Positions 43,860 to 52,841 of a stretch of 58,300 nucleotides of DNA are shown in pieces. Position 1 is the stretch's first letter. The number at the start of each line of letters is the position of its first letter. A program made the translations under genes and the position numbers. This DNA is from Hoeflea sp. (GTDB taxonomy: Bacteria; Pseudomonadota; Alphaproteobacteria; Rhizobiales; Rhizobiaceae). The stretch spans positions 1 to 58,300 of the forward strand of contig NZ_JACIYP010000024.1 in assembly GCF_014359905.1 (NCBI RefSeq), in the 5' to 3' direction. A model generated the notes under the pieces. The model saw only the letters and a list, made by a program, of their open reading frames with translations, had not been told where the DNA came from and made no database searches.

Positions 43860-45641
43860 ATGCGCAAGAAACAGTTCATCTACGGCAGAGGCTTCAACGC
43901 GATTGGAGTGCGGTTCACTCTGATCTACACGGTTCTGGCTGCCATCTGCCTGATCCTCGTCTCGGTGTCCCTTATTGGGCAGGACAGCGGCGCGACACAA
44001 GAAACGCCTCTCAAGCTCGCGGTCGTCGGACTTTTCATCACCGCCGGCCTGATGTTCCTGATGACCCGCAAGCTGACTCGGCCGATCCGCCAGCTTACCA
44101 AGATTGCCGACAGCATCGCCAAGGGCGAACTGGATGTGAGAATTCCCATGTTCTGCCGATGCGAAATCGGCGGGCTTGCGGCCAGCATGCGTCTGATGGT
44201 CAAGCGCTTGCGCCTGTCCACCGCCGAAACCCGCCAACTGGCCAACCATGATCTGATCACCGGCCTTCCCAACCGCTACCGGCTTCAGACCCTCCTGGAA
44301 CGACAGGTGGGATCCTTTGACGCCAATGGGCAGCCGGCCAGGGGATCGGTGTTTTTCATCGACATTCTCGAATTGCGCAAGGTCAATGACCGGTTCGGCC
44401 ACGAGACGTCAGACACGCTGCTCAAGAGCATCGCCCACCTGCTCATTGCGGCGTCGCCCTGCAGGAACGACCGGGAGAACATGCTCAATGCGGCGGCCGA
44501 CGGGCTTGCCAGGCCCGTTCTCGCCCGGTTTGGCGGCACCGAGTTGGTCCTGTCCATTCCGAACATGGTCGACCCCATGGAGATTGGCGCTCTCGCGGAC
44601 CGGTTGCATGCGGCGGTTGCCGGCATTGTTGAAGCGACCGGGCGGCAATTTCGACCGAAAATCGCTATCGGCATCGCCCGATACCCCGTGGATTCAGACT
44701 CCGCCAACAAGGTCAAGCAATATGCGGCGCTTGCCTGCAACCATGCCCTGGCCCTGCCCGTCCTGACCAAGACCGCCCTGTTTCAAACAGACATGATGCA
44801 GGCGATCAAGAACCGCGAGACCATCGAGCACTATTTGCGCACCGCCATCGCCGCACGCCAGTTCGAGGTCTATTATCAGCCCAAGGTCAGCGCCAGCAGC
44901 TGGGCGGTCACGGGCGTTGAGGCGCTGGTGCGCCTGAACCATCCCGAGCGCGGCGTCGTCGGCCCCGGCGAGTTCATACCGGTCGCCGAAATGGTCGGGC
45001 TGATCGGTGACATCGGCCTGATCGTGCTTGACGAGGCGATCTCCCAATGCGCCGCATGGGTCCGCGACGGCCAGACGACCGAAGTCTCGGTCAATGTATC
45101 TGTCGAACAGTTCCAAAATGCCACCTTCGCCGACACCGTGATAGCGCTTTTGCGAAAGCATGCCTGCCCGGCGCATTTGATCACCATCGAGATCACCGAA
45201 ACGCTCGCCACCACCGATGTGGCGGGCGTGGCAAGCCAGATCACCGCCCTGCGATCCGCCGGCCTGAGCATCGCCATAGACGATTTCGGCACCGGCTATT
45301 CCAACCTGGTGCAATTGACCGGATTGAAATTCGACATCCTGAAGGTCGACAGGTCCTTCGTCACCGGCATTGATTTCGAAGGCACCTCGCGCGAGGTTTC
45401 GCGGGCCATCATCCAGCTCGGCAAGAATCTTGGCTGCCGGGTGGTTGTCGAAGGCACGGAAACCTCCAGCCAAGTCGCCGCGGCGGCACAGCTTGGCTGC
45501 GACGAAATCCAAGGGTTCTATTTTTCCAAGCCGATGAAGCGATGCGATTTCGAAACCTGGAGAGATCTCAGGACCAAGAACCCGGTGCACGCCAGCCTGG
45601 ACATGTTGGCTGCCTCTGGCTTTGTCAGCGCCAGCGCCTGA
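43860..45641 (+). CDS. HAMP-GGDEF-EAL c-di-GMP phosphodiesterase
   Basis: The 593-residue inner-membrane protein has two helices (about 18-40 and 52-72) with only a tiny periplasmic loop. A HAMP segment follows (TRPIRQLTKIADSIAKGELDVRI), then a GGDEF domain and an EAL domain. The cyclase motif is degenerate (GGTEL near 225), so synthesis is unlikely. The EAL domain keeps EAL (VEALVRL near 355), the DDFGTGYSN metal block, KFDILKVDRSFV and a Glu in VVEGTET, so phosphodiesterase activity is expected. Its stop is 6 bp from the convergent LuxR gene. It sits inside the otherwise housekeeping dnaG-yqeY block. Confidence 0.92.
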   Translation: MRKKQFIYGRGFNAIGVRFTLIYTVLAAICLILVSVSLIGQDSGATQETPLKLAVVGLFITAGLMFLMTRKLTRPIRQLTKIADSIAKGELDVRIPMFCRCEIGGLAASMRLMVKRLRLSTAETRQLANHDLITGLPNRYRLQTLLERQVGSFDANGQPARGSVFFIDILELRKVNDRFGHETSDTLLKSIAHLLIAASPCRNDRENMLNAAADGLARPVLARFGGTELVLSIPNMVDPMEIGALADRLHAAVAGIVEATGRQFRPKIAIGIARYPVDSDSANKVKQYAALACNHALALPVLTKTALFQTDMMQAIKNRETIEHYLRTAIAARQFEVYYQPKVSASSWAVTGVEALVRLNHPERGVVGPGEFIPVAEMVGLIGDIGLIVLDEAISQCAAWVRDGQTTEVSVNVSVEQFQNATFADTVIALLRKHACPAHLITIEITETLATTDVAGVASQITALRSAGLSIAIDDFGTGYSNLVQLTGLKFDILKVDRSFVTGIDFEGTSREVSRAIIQLGKNLGCRVVVEGTETSSQVAAAAQLGCDEIQGFYFSKPMKRCDFETWRDLRTKNPVHASLDMLAASGFVSASA

Positions 45642-45647
45642 GGCGGC

Positions 45648-46391
45648 TTACTTGAACAGGCCCAGACGCATGGCGTAGACCACGGCCTGGGTGCGGTTCG
45701 AGCATCCGAGTTTCTGCGTCGCGATCGTGGCGTAGTGATTGACCGTATGCTCCGAAAGGCCGGTGATGCCGGCGATTTCCGAACTGGTCTTGCCTTCCGC
45801 GGTCCATTGCAGGATTTCGGTCTCGCGGGCGTTGAGCACGGATTTGGCCGCATGGTCGGCGATGGTGACGTTCGAGATCTGCTCGATCAGCAATGTCGAG
45901 AACATCGCAAGCGTCGACAGTTCCTCGGCCGAAAGCGGCGCCCGGTCGCCCACGAAGGACACGGCATGCCGCATACTGCGGAAATCATGCACCGGGAAAA
46001 AGACGCCCATGGTCAGGCCGAACCGCGCGAACAGCGCGTCGGCGCTGGCCGGCTCCTCCCCGGGGCGGCGGTTGTTGATGTCATCGAAATCGAACACCAG
46101 CGGCGTGATCTGCTTGCGCAGCAGGTTGAGAATCGGACTGTTGCGAGCCAGTTGCAGGCGATCATAATCCGCGATCATGTCCGGCGGCCAGCTTGAAATG
46201 GTGGCCAGTCTCGAAAGGCTGCTGTCGCCGCCCGACATATTGGCTGGAAGCGCGATCACCTTGAAGTAGCGAAACCCATAGCCCACGCAAGTCTTGCGCA
46301 ACACCTGTATGGCGTCGAAAACCGTACGGATGGCCGGAATCTGCGCGAACGGCTCGGTCTGAAACACCGGAGGAAATGCGGATGCCATCAT
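45648..46391 (-). CDS. LuxR family regulator with autoinducer-domain-like N-terminus (LuxR solo)
   Basis: The 247-residue regulator has an N-terminal alpha/beta domain of autoinducer-binding shape and a C-terminal LuxR HTH (LNARETEILQWTAEGKTSSEIAGITGLSEHTVNHY). The lactone-contact region reads SSWPPDMIADYDRLQLARNSPIL. The usual Trp and Asp of AHL receptors are not in place, so a classic acyl-homoserine lactone ligand is doubtful. No luxI-type synthase is in the window. The start at 46391 (two ATGs in a row) is uncertain by one codon. Confidence 0.87.
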   Translation of the reverse strand: MMASAFPPVFQTEPFAQIPAIRTVFDAIQVLRKTCVGYGFRYFKVIALPANMSGGDSSLSRLATISSWPPDMIADYDRLQLARNSPILNLLRKQITPLVFDFDDINNRRPGEEPASADALFARFGLTMGVFFPVHDFRSMRHAVSFVGDRAPLSAEELSTLAMFSTLLIEQISNVTIADHAAKSVLNARETEILQWTAEGKTSSEIAGITGLSEHTVNHYATIATQKLGCSNRTQAVVYAMRLGLFK

Positions 46392-46723
46392 GGCTCAGAA
46401 CTCCATCCGTAGGACAGACGCGCGCGGACGCAAATTGCCGATGCGGCGGTGCAGCAGCCCGACAAAGCGGAAACTGGTCTTATGCGTGGTCACAGTCTGG
46501 GGCATGACGTGTCCTTTGAATGGCTTTTGACGCGAGTGGCCGAATCACCCGCGGTTCAACAACCTCTTGTCATAGGAGACAAATGCGCGCGATGTCGGAC
46601 AGATTGCCCAAATTCAGCAAAAATGCGTGAGACTCATCCAATTCATCCGTGAGATCCGCAAAACCGGACCAGGATGCGTGGAAACCGGGCGCCACGGGGT
46701 CCTCGCCCGAACGGCAAGGCGTG
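46392..46723. other. Intergenic region, no gene seen
   Basis: About 330 bases lie upstream of the LuxR-family gene and downstream of yqeY. No hairpin with T-run or recognised site is visible. Confidence 0.45.
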
Positions 46724-47173
46724 TTAACGCAACAGGCCCTTGACCATGCCGCAGGCCTTGGAGAAATCCATCTGGCCGGGATAGCGCTCCTTGAGCACAT
46801 TCATGCACTTGCCCATGTCGCGCAGGCCGGACGCGCCGGTCTCGGACACCACCGACTTGCACAATTCGCGCACTTCTTCTTCCGGCAACTGCTGCGGCAG
46901 AAACTGGCGGATGATGGCGATTTCGTCGCGCTCCTGCTGCGCAAGCTCCAGCCGGGCGTTTTCCTCGTAGATCGCAGCCGATTCCTCGCGCTGCTTGATC
47001 ATCTTGGTCAGGATCTGCAGGATATCGTCATCGCTGACGGGATCCTTGCCGGCGCCGCGATTGGAAATATCGCGGTCCTTGATGGCAGCCTGAATCAGCC
47101 GCAGCGTCGACACGCGGCGCGAGTCCTTGGCGCGAATGGCATCCTTGAGCGTTTCGGCAAAACGTTCACGCAT
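46724..47173 (-). CDS. GatB/YqeY domain protein
   Basis: The 149-residue cytosolic protein is all-helical. The start RERFAETLKDAIRAKDSRRVSTLRLIQAAIKDRDI and the end DMGKCMNVLKERYPGQMDFSKACGMVKGLL are typical of YqeY, the stand-alone version of the GatB C-terminal tRNA-contacting domain. The role is presumed in tRNA or amidotransferase function. ATG 47173 follows GGAG. It is divergent from carA, a linkage common in rhizobia. Confidence 0.93.
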   Translation of the reverse strand: MRERFAETLKDAIRAKDSRRVSTLRLIQAAIKDRDISNRGAGKDPVSDDDILQILTKMIKQREESAAIYEENARLELAQQERDEIAIIRQFLPQQLPEEEVRELCKSVVSETGASGLRDMGKCMNVLKERYPGQMDFSKACGMVKGLLR

Positions 47174-47484
47174 AATCAAACTTTCTCCGGCAGTTCGTAC
47201 ACACGGACCCCCAGGCGTCCGCACATGCTGAACGACAGGATTACCCTCTGGGCGGCATCCTGTTCAAGCAAATTATTGGCGGAACCAAGCCGCGGGCCCG
47301 ATTGACCACAGCGTGCGGCTTCTCTATTTACCTGCCAATGCATGACCGAATGGAAGACACACGAGGCGCGGGAACTGCTTTCCGTGCCTGTTTTCAAGCA
47401 GGTTAAATGGCGACGCCCCGACAGAACGTCAAGGGGGCGGCCGGCAGCGATGAAGCGGCCCTGCGCGCCGCCAACGGAGTGGAC

Positions 47485-48681
47485 ATGACCCCAAGCCCAT
47501 GGACGAAGACAAGGCCGACCGCCGTTCTGGTGTTCGCCGACGGCACGGTGATTGAAGGCCAGGGCATTGGCGCCACCGGCCAGGCGCAGGCCGAGGTCTG
47601 CTTCAACACCGCGCTGACCGGATACCAGGAAATCCTCACCGATCCCTCCTATCTCGGCCAGATCGTCACCTTCACATTCCCCCATATCGGCAATATCGGC
47701 GCCAATGGCGAGGACATCGAGGATCTGACGCCGGCGGCGCGCATCGGCGCGGTGGGCGCGGTCTTCAAGGCCGACATCACGGCGCCCTCGAGCTACCGCT
47801 CGGCGGAACATTTCGACCAGTGGCTCAAGACCCGCGGCATCATCGGGCTCACGGGCGTCGACACCCGCGCCCTGACCGCCTGGATCCGCGAAAACGGCGC
47901 GCCCAACGCGGTGATCGCCCATGACCCGGACGGCAATTTTGACCTGGAGGCGCTCAAGGCGCTGGCCAAAGACTGGAGCGGGCTCGAGGGCCTGGACCTT
48001 GCCAGGGACGCGACGTCGGGCCAGTCCTCGACCTGGACCCAGGGGCCCTGGGTCTGGGGTGAGGGCTATGCGGACGCGCCTGCGGAGACCGCCCACATCG
48101 TCGCCATCGATTACGGCATCAAGCGCAACATATTGCGGCTGTTCGCCGGGCTCGGCTGCAAGGTGACGGTGGTGCCCGCCACCGCAAGCGCAGAAGACGT
48201 GCTTGCGCTCAAGCCCGACGGCGTGTTCCTGTCCAACGGCCCGGGCGACCCGGCGGCGACCGGCGTCTATGCCGTGCCGGTGATCAAGTCACTCATCGAC
48301 AGCGGCATCCCGCTGTTCGGCATCTGCCTTGGCCACCAGATCCTGGCGCTGGCGCTCGGGGGGACCACCGTGAAGATGCATCAGGGCCACCATGGCGCCA
48401 ACCACCCGGTCAAGGACTTCACCACCGGCAAGGTCGAGATCGTGTCGATGAACCACGGCTTCGCGGTGGACGCCAAGAGCCTGCCCGACGGCGTCGATGA
48501 AACCCACATCTCGCTGTTCGACGGCACCAATTGCGGTTTGAGACTCGTGGGCAAGCCCGTGTTTTCCGTGCAGCACCACCCGGAAGCCTCGCCCGGCCCG
48601 CAGGACAGCCACTATCTGTTCCGCCGCTTCATGAACATGGTGCGCGAGCGCAAGGGCGAGCCGGCGCTGGCTGAACGCTGA
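47485..48681 (+). CDS. carA: Carbamoyl-phosphate synthase small subunit
   Basis: The 398-residue glutaminase subunit supplies ammonia to CarB for arginine and pyrimidine synthesis. The N-terminal CPSase_sm domain (VFADGTVIEGQGIGATG ... FNTALTGYQEILTDPSY) is followed by a class I amidotransferase domain with nucleophile Cys281 in GICLGHQ and the His/Glu pair in QHHPEASPGP. ATG 47485 is chosen for its GGAG and family-typical length; an in-frame ATG at 47407 would add 26 unlikely residues. carB is not in the window. Confidence 0.97.
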   Translation: MTPSPWTKTRPTAVLVFADGTVIEGQGIGATGQAQAEVCFNTALTGYQEILTDPSYLGQIVTFTFPHIGNIGANGEDIEDLTPAARIGAVGAVFKADITAPSSYRSAEHFDQWLKTRGIIGLTGVDTRALTAWIRENGAPNAVIAHDPDGNFDLEALKALAKDWSGLEGLDLARDATSGQSSTWTQGPWVWGEGYADAPAETAHIVAIDYGIKRNILRLFAGLGCKVTVVPATASAEDVLALKPDGVFLSNGPGDPAATGVYAVPVIKSLIDSGIPLFGICLGHQILALALGGTTVKMHQGHHGANHPVKDFTTGKVEIVSMNHGFAVDAKSLPDGVDETHISLFDGTNCGLRLVGKPVFSVQHHPEASPGPQDSHYLFRRFMNMVRERKGEPALAER

Positions 48682-48682
48682 A

Positions 48683-48711
48683 GGCCGCGGGCGGAGGTTT
48701 CCGCCGCGGCC
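48683..48711 (+). terminator. GC-rich hairpin downstream of carA
   Basis: The stem GGCCGC + GGCGGA / TCCGCC + GCGGCC has one bulged G (48683-48695 with 48700-48711) and begins 1 nt after the stop codon. It lacks a T-run, so it may be Rho-assisted or only a 3'-end stabiliser. Confidence 0.6.
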
Positions 48712-48749
48712 CTGCCAGTGCGGCGCACCCCGGTCGTCCCGATCAGGAT

Positions 48750-49181
48750 CTAATCGGGAACCGCCGTCGCCGAGGGCTGCCGGAAGGCATAGAGAAACAG
48801 TACGACAAAGCCGATATTGATCACGCCGTTGAGGCTGGCCCCTGCCGCAATCGAGCCCAGCGAATCGACTACGAACCAGGTATAGATGCCCGAGAGCGCG
48901 ATTGACCGAGCCGCGGGCAGGTCGGCAGGCAGCACATGCGCGGCCATTGTCCACAGCGTGACGCCCCAGCCGACCATGACTCCGCCGGCGATGGCGGCAA
49001 ACATCCGTGTTTCGGGCGCGGCCAGCGTCTGCATGCCGTCGAGCGGCCAGATGACGAGGTCGGTGAGCAGCGCCACCGGGGCGGCCAAAGGCGGCCAGGC
49101 GGCTGCCGCCAGCACCAGTCCGACGCCGATGACAACGGCCGAAGCGGCCTTGGCCCAGGATTGGGTCCGTGCATTTTCCAT
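48750..49181 (-). CDS. Small integral membrane protein, 143 aa
   Basis: The protein has four predicted helices (WAKAASAVVIGVGLVLAAAA; MFAAIAGGVMVGWGVTLW; IALSGIYTWFVVDSLG; GVINIGFVVLFLYAF) and short loops. No family with known function is recognised. GGGAG precedes ATG 49181. It is divergent from an XRE-type regulator (131 bp apart), which is its likely controller. Confidence 0.75.
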   Translation of the reverse strand: MENARTQSWAKAASAVVIGVGLVLAAAAWPPLAAPVALLTDLVIWPLDGMQTLAAPETRMFAAIAGGVMVGWGVTLWTMAAHVLPADLPAARSIALSGIYTWFVVDSLGSIAAGASLNGVINIGFVVLFLYAFRQPSATAVPD

Positions 49182-49312
49182 GTCGAAAACTCCCTTGTTG
49201 ACCCTCCCAGATGACCCGGTCCCCTGCGGCCGCGCAACTACCTTGGAGGTAAGTGACAGGCTCTCGCGGCGTTCTATGATGCGCGTTCGGATGGGCAATG
49301 GAGGACACAGCG

Positions 49313-50089
49313 ATGGCCACGCAATTCGGCGATCTGCTGAAACACTGGCGCGAGGCGCGCAAGGTGAGCCAGCTCGACCTCGGGCTCGAAGCCAATGTCT
49401 CGGCGCGCCACATCTCGTTTCTCGAAACCGGCCGCGCCCGCCCGAGCCGCGCCATGGTGCTCAATCTGGTCAGCGTGCTCGACCTGCCGCGCGGCTCGCG
49501 CAACACCATGCTGCATGCGGCAGGCTTTGCGCCAAGCTACCGCAGCCGCGATCTCGATGAAGCGGAGATGGCGCCGATTGCAGCGGCACTCGACTGGATG
49601 CTCGATCGCCACCTGCCCTACCCGGCCATGGTGCTCGACCGGCATTGGACAATTCTGCGGGCCAACGCGACTGCCGGGATGATGCTCGCGCAAATCGGCC
49701 TCGCGGCGGAGGCAAACCTGGTCGAGGCGCTGCTCGACGAAAGCCGGCTGCCAAGCGTGATCGAAAACTGGGACGAGACGGCGCGCCATTTTGTCCACCG
49801 CCTGCGCGCCCGCTCCGCCCATCTGGGCGGCGACGCCCGGCTCGACGAAATGGCGGCGCGGCTCGCGGCCCGGCTCGGAGAAGCGCTTCCCGACACCACC
49901 GCCGGCGCCCAGGCCATCATCGCCACCCGCTACCGGCTGGGCGAGACGACGCTGTCGTTCTTCTCGACGCTCAGCCAGTTCTCGACAGCCGAGGACATTG
50001 CGCTCGCCGACTGGCAGATCGAGCATTTGTTTCCGGCGGATGAGGCGACACGGGAGGTACTGGTGGCGCTGGGCGAAAAGGGTCAGTGA
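49313..50089 (+). CDS. XRE/MmyB-type HTH transcriptional regulator
   Basis: The 258-residue protein has an N-terminal HTH_XRE (FGDLLKHWREARKVSQLDLGLEANVSARHISFLETGRARPSRAMV). The MmyB-like ligand-binding domain follows (YPAMVLDRHWTILRANATAG ... FFSTLSQFSTAEDIALADWQIEHLFPAD). In MmyB proteins this PAS-like domain binds fatty acids. GGAGG sets ATG 49313. It is divergent from the small membrane protein gene. Confidence 0.93.
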   Translation: MATQFGDLLKHWREARKVSQLDLGLEANVSARHISFLETGRARPSRAMVLNLVSVLDLPRGSRNTMLHAAGFAPSYRSRDLDEAEMAPIAAALDWMLDRHLPYPAMVLDRHWTILRANATAGMMLAQIGLAAEANLVEALLDESRLPSVIENWDETARHFVHRLRARSAHLGGDARLDEMAARLAARLGEALPDTTAGAQAIIATRYRLGETTLSFFSTLSQFSTAEDIALADWQIEHLFPADEATREVLVALGEKGQ

Positions 50090-50210
50090 TGGGGGGCAGG
50101 AGGTGGCCATCTGGCACTCCAAGGCTGGGTGTCGTTTGAAGCCATGACACAGGTTGCTGACCCTGACCCAAGTCAAGCTGGGAGGACTGCAACCGTGTTA
50201 TGGTTGTCAA

Positions 50211-51161
50211 ATGAGGGAACCAGAGATAATTGGCTGGTTGCTAGAAGGCGACCCCGCAATCCAGTACCAAACTCGTCGGGATCTTCTCGACGAGATGCGC
50301 CCCGATATTCGGGCGCGGATTTCGAGTGAGGGCTGGGGGGCCGAATTTCTCGCCTGCCGCAATCCCGACGGGTCCTGGGGCCAACGGTTCTATCAACCGA
50401 AATGGACAAGTTCCCACTATACGCTGATCGATCTGAAGACGCTTTGCATCGCTCCGGACCATCCGGATATCCGCCAGAGCATTCAAAGCGTCTTTGCCGA
50501 GCTCAAGGGCGAAGATGGCGGGATACGCTGCTCGCGCGCGGACAAGAAAAGCGATGTTTGCGTCAACGGCATGGTGCTGAACTACGCTAGCTACTTTGGC
50601 ATGCCGCAAGAGCAGCTGCGCTCGATTGTCGACTTCTTGCTTGCCGAGCGCATGGCGGATGGCGGGTTCAACTGCCAAAGCAACCGCTCCGGTGCACGCC
50701 ACAGCTCATTGCACTCCACGCTGTCGGTACTCGAAGGTATTCAGGAATATGCTGACAACGGTTTTCACTACAGGCTTGATGCCCTCCAGCAGGCGGCGGC
50801 GGCAGCGCGGGAGTTCATCCTGCTGCACCGGCTCTTCAAATCCGATCATACCCTTGAAATCATTCGCAAGGATTTCCTTCAGCTTTCGTTCCCACCGCGC
50901 TGGTACTACAACATCCTGCGCAGTCTGGATCACTTCCGAGCCGCAGGCTCGCCGTGGGATGATCGCATGACAGACGCCTTCGGCGTGCTGATGTCGAAAC
51001 GAAGGCCTGATGGGCGGTGGCCGCTTCAGGCCGCGCATACCGGGCAGGTGCATTTTCAAATGGAACAGCCACGTCAACCCAGCCGGTGGAACACTCTGCT
51101 GTCGATGCGGGTACTGAAAGCCTATCCGCTCGGGTTGTCGGAGGGAGCTGCTCGTCCCTGA
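50211..51161 (+). CDS. Prenyltransferase/squalene-cyclase-fold (alpha-alpha toroid) protein
   Basis: The 316-residue soluble protein has helix-pair repeats of the terpenoid-cyclase/prenyltransferase toroid. Examples are RNPDGSWGQRFYQPKWTSSHYTL, DGGFNCQS and RPDGRWPLQ, with Gly-Gly/Trp turns of QW type. It has no DxDD-type cyclase motif that I can see, so catalysis is doubtful. ATG 50211 (MREPEIIGWLL) is chosen on similarity of form; an in-frame ATG at 50154 is possible, and neither has a clear RBS. Base use is less GC-rich than neighbours, a hint of transfer. Confidence 0.78.
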   Translation: MREPEIIGWLLEGDPAIQYQTRRDLLDEMRPDIRARISSEGWGAEFLACRNPDGSWGQRFYQPKWTSSHYTLIDLKTLCIAPDHPDIRQSIQSVFAELKGEDGGIRCSRADKKSDVCVNGMVLNYASYFGMPQEQLRSIVDFLLAERMADGGFNCQSNRSGARHSSLHSTLSVLEGIQEYADNGFHYRLDALQQAAAAAREFILLHRLFKSDHTLEIIRKDFLQLSFPPRWYYNILRSLDHFRAAGSPWDDRMTDAFGVLMSKRRPDGRWPLQAAHTGQVHFQMEQPRQPSRWNTLLSMRVLKAYPLGLSEGAARP

Positions 51162-51298
51162 AGCAGAGAGCCGGAATGCATTTTTTTCTCTAAGGCTGAT
51201 CATCTTTCACAGACGGCAAGTGGCGAAGAGTCTGTTTGTCTTGGGATGCAGTCAAAGCCACTTGACTGGTTTTCAGCCGCGGCGATACTCGGCCGTTC

Positions 51299-52825
51299 AT
51301 GACAAGGCCCGTCCACCCCGCACTGACACCGCTCTGGTTGCTGATCCTGCTGCAGGCCGGCATTTCCGCGTCGAGCCTGGTGGTCGAGATCGTCGCGGGG
51401 CGGATGATCGCGCCTTATGTCGGCATGAGCCTTTACACCTGGACATCGATCATCGCGGTGGTGCTGGCGGGCTTTTCGGTGGGACATTGGTGGGGCGGCA
51501 GGATCGCCGGACGGCCGACCGGACGCGCCCTGCGGATCACAGGCTGGACCATGATCGCCGCCGCCTGCGCGACGGCCGGGGCAACGCTTCTGCTGCGGGC
51601 GACGGCGGATCCGGTCCTCGCCAACCTTGAGCATCCCCTGGCTGCCATCACTGCGCTGAGCGCGCTTGCGTTCTTTCTGCCTTCGCTGTTCGCCGGCGTG
51701 CCCGCGCCCGTGCTGACGGTGGCGGCGATACGCGACAGGGACCAGTCCGAACGGGCGCTCGGAGCGATGTTTGCGGCGGGCGCCATCGGCGCCATTGCCG
51801 GGACATTGCTGGCAGGATTTTTGTTTGTCCCCTGGATGGGCTCGGTTGCGACCCTGCTGCTGATTGCCGCGATCTATGTGCTTGCGGCAGGCGTCTGCTT
51901 CTGGCTCGGCGGCGCCTCGAGGCGCGAAGCCGTGATCTCCGTCTCAGGCATCGGCCTGGCCCTGCTGATAGGCATGGGCGCCTTCGGGCTGCCCGCTGTC
52001 TGCGACCGCGAGAGCAGCTATTACTGCATCCGCACCGTCGCCATCTCGGACGATCCGGAGGACCCGGTCAACCTGATGGTCGTCAATCATCTTGCCCACG
52101 GGATCAGCTCCCGAAACCAGCCGAGGGTGATGTTCACGGAACACGCGGCCATGCTGGACGCCCTGCCCCGGATGCGCATGCAGGGCAGCGGCTTCACCTC
52201 GTTTCACATTGGTGGAGGGACCTATTCCGTTCCCCGCTCCTGGGCGGACCGGGGCATCACCGGCATCACGATTGCCGAGATCGACCCGGAAGTCACCGCC
52301 ATGGCCGTTGACCGCTTCTGGTTCGACCCCGAGACTGCCAAAATTCTGCACCAGGACGCCCGCGTCGCCTTGCGCAACGCGGCGCAACGGTTCGACGTCA
52401 TCGTCGGCGATGCCTTTACGGACATCGCCGTTCCCGAACATCTGGTGACGCGCGAGTTCTTCAGGCTTGTGTCCGACCGGCTTAATCCCGGCGGGGTCTT
52501 TGCCATGAACCTTCTTGACAATGTGGACCGGCTCCAGGCGCTGGCGGCGGTGGTGGCAACCTTGCGCGAGGTGTTTCCCAGCGTCGAGGTCTGGACCGTG
52601 GGAACCCCGCCGCAACCCGGTGAACGCCGGGTCTTCGTCCTGCTCGCCAGCGCACATGACAGCCCTGTCTCGATGATCGAGACGGCAGCGCCGGGGATGA
52701 CCCGCTTTCAGGTGCTGGAGACCGGCTTTGTCGACACCATCCTTCGACGGAAAAACGCACAGATCCTGACCGATGATCACGCGCCATTGAGCCGCATCAT
52801 GGGGCTGGACCCCGTGATCAACTGA
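51299..52825 (+). CDS. Membrane-fused spermidine-synthase-like protein
   Basis: The 508-residue protein has seven or so N-terminal helices (residues 12-235) and a C-terminal Rossmann methyltransferase-like spermidine synthase domain. The SAM-site segment is FHIGGGTYSVPRSW, the acidic residue lies in AEIDPEV, and GDAFTD carries the catalytic-Asp position. Family members may be aminopropyltransferases, but many fused ones have unknown activity. It reads toward the MATE gene, with the stops 16 bp apart. Confidence 0.88.
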   Translation: MTRPVHPALTPLWLLILLQAGISASSLVVEIVAGRMIAPYVGMSLYTWTSIIAVVLAGFSVGHWWGGRIAGRPTGRALRITGWTMIAAACATAGATLLLRATADPVLANLEHPLAAITALSALAFFLPSLFAGVPAPVLTVAAIRDRDQSERALGAMFAAGAIGAIAGTLLAGFLFVPWMGSVATLLLIAAIYVLAAGVCFWLGGASRREAVISVSGIGLALLIGMGAFGLPAVCDRESSYYCIRTVAISDDPEDPVNLMVVNHLAHGISSRNQPRVMFTEHAAMLDALPRMRMQGSGFTSFHIGGGTYSVPRSWADRGITGITIAEIDPEVTAMAVDRFWFDPETAKILHQDARVALRNAAQRFDVIVGDAFTDIAVPEHLVTREFFRLVSDRLNPGGVFAMNLLDNVDRLQALAAVVATLREVFPSVEVWTVGTPPQPGERRVFVLLASAHDSPVSMIETAAPGMTRFQVLETGFVDTILRRKNAQILTDDHAPLSRIMGLDPVIN

Positions 52826-52841
52826 CGCCGTCGGGAACCGA

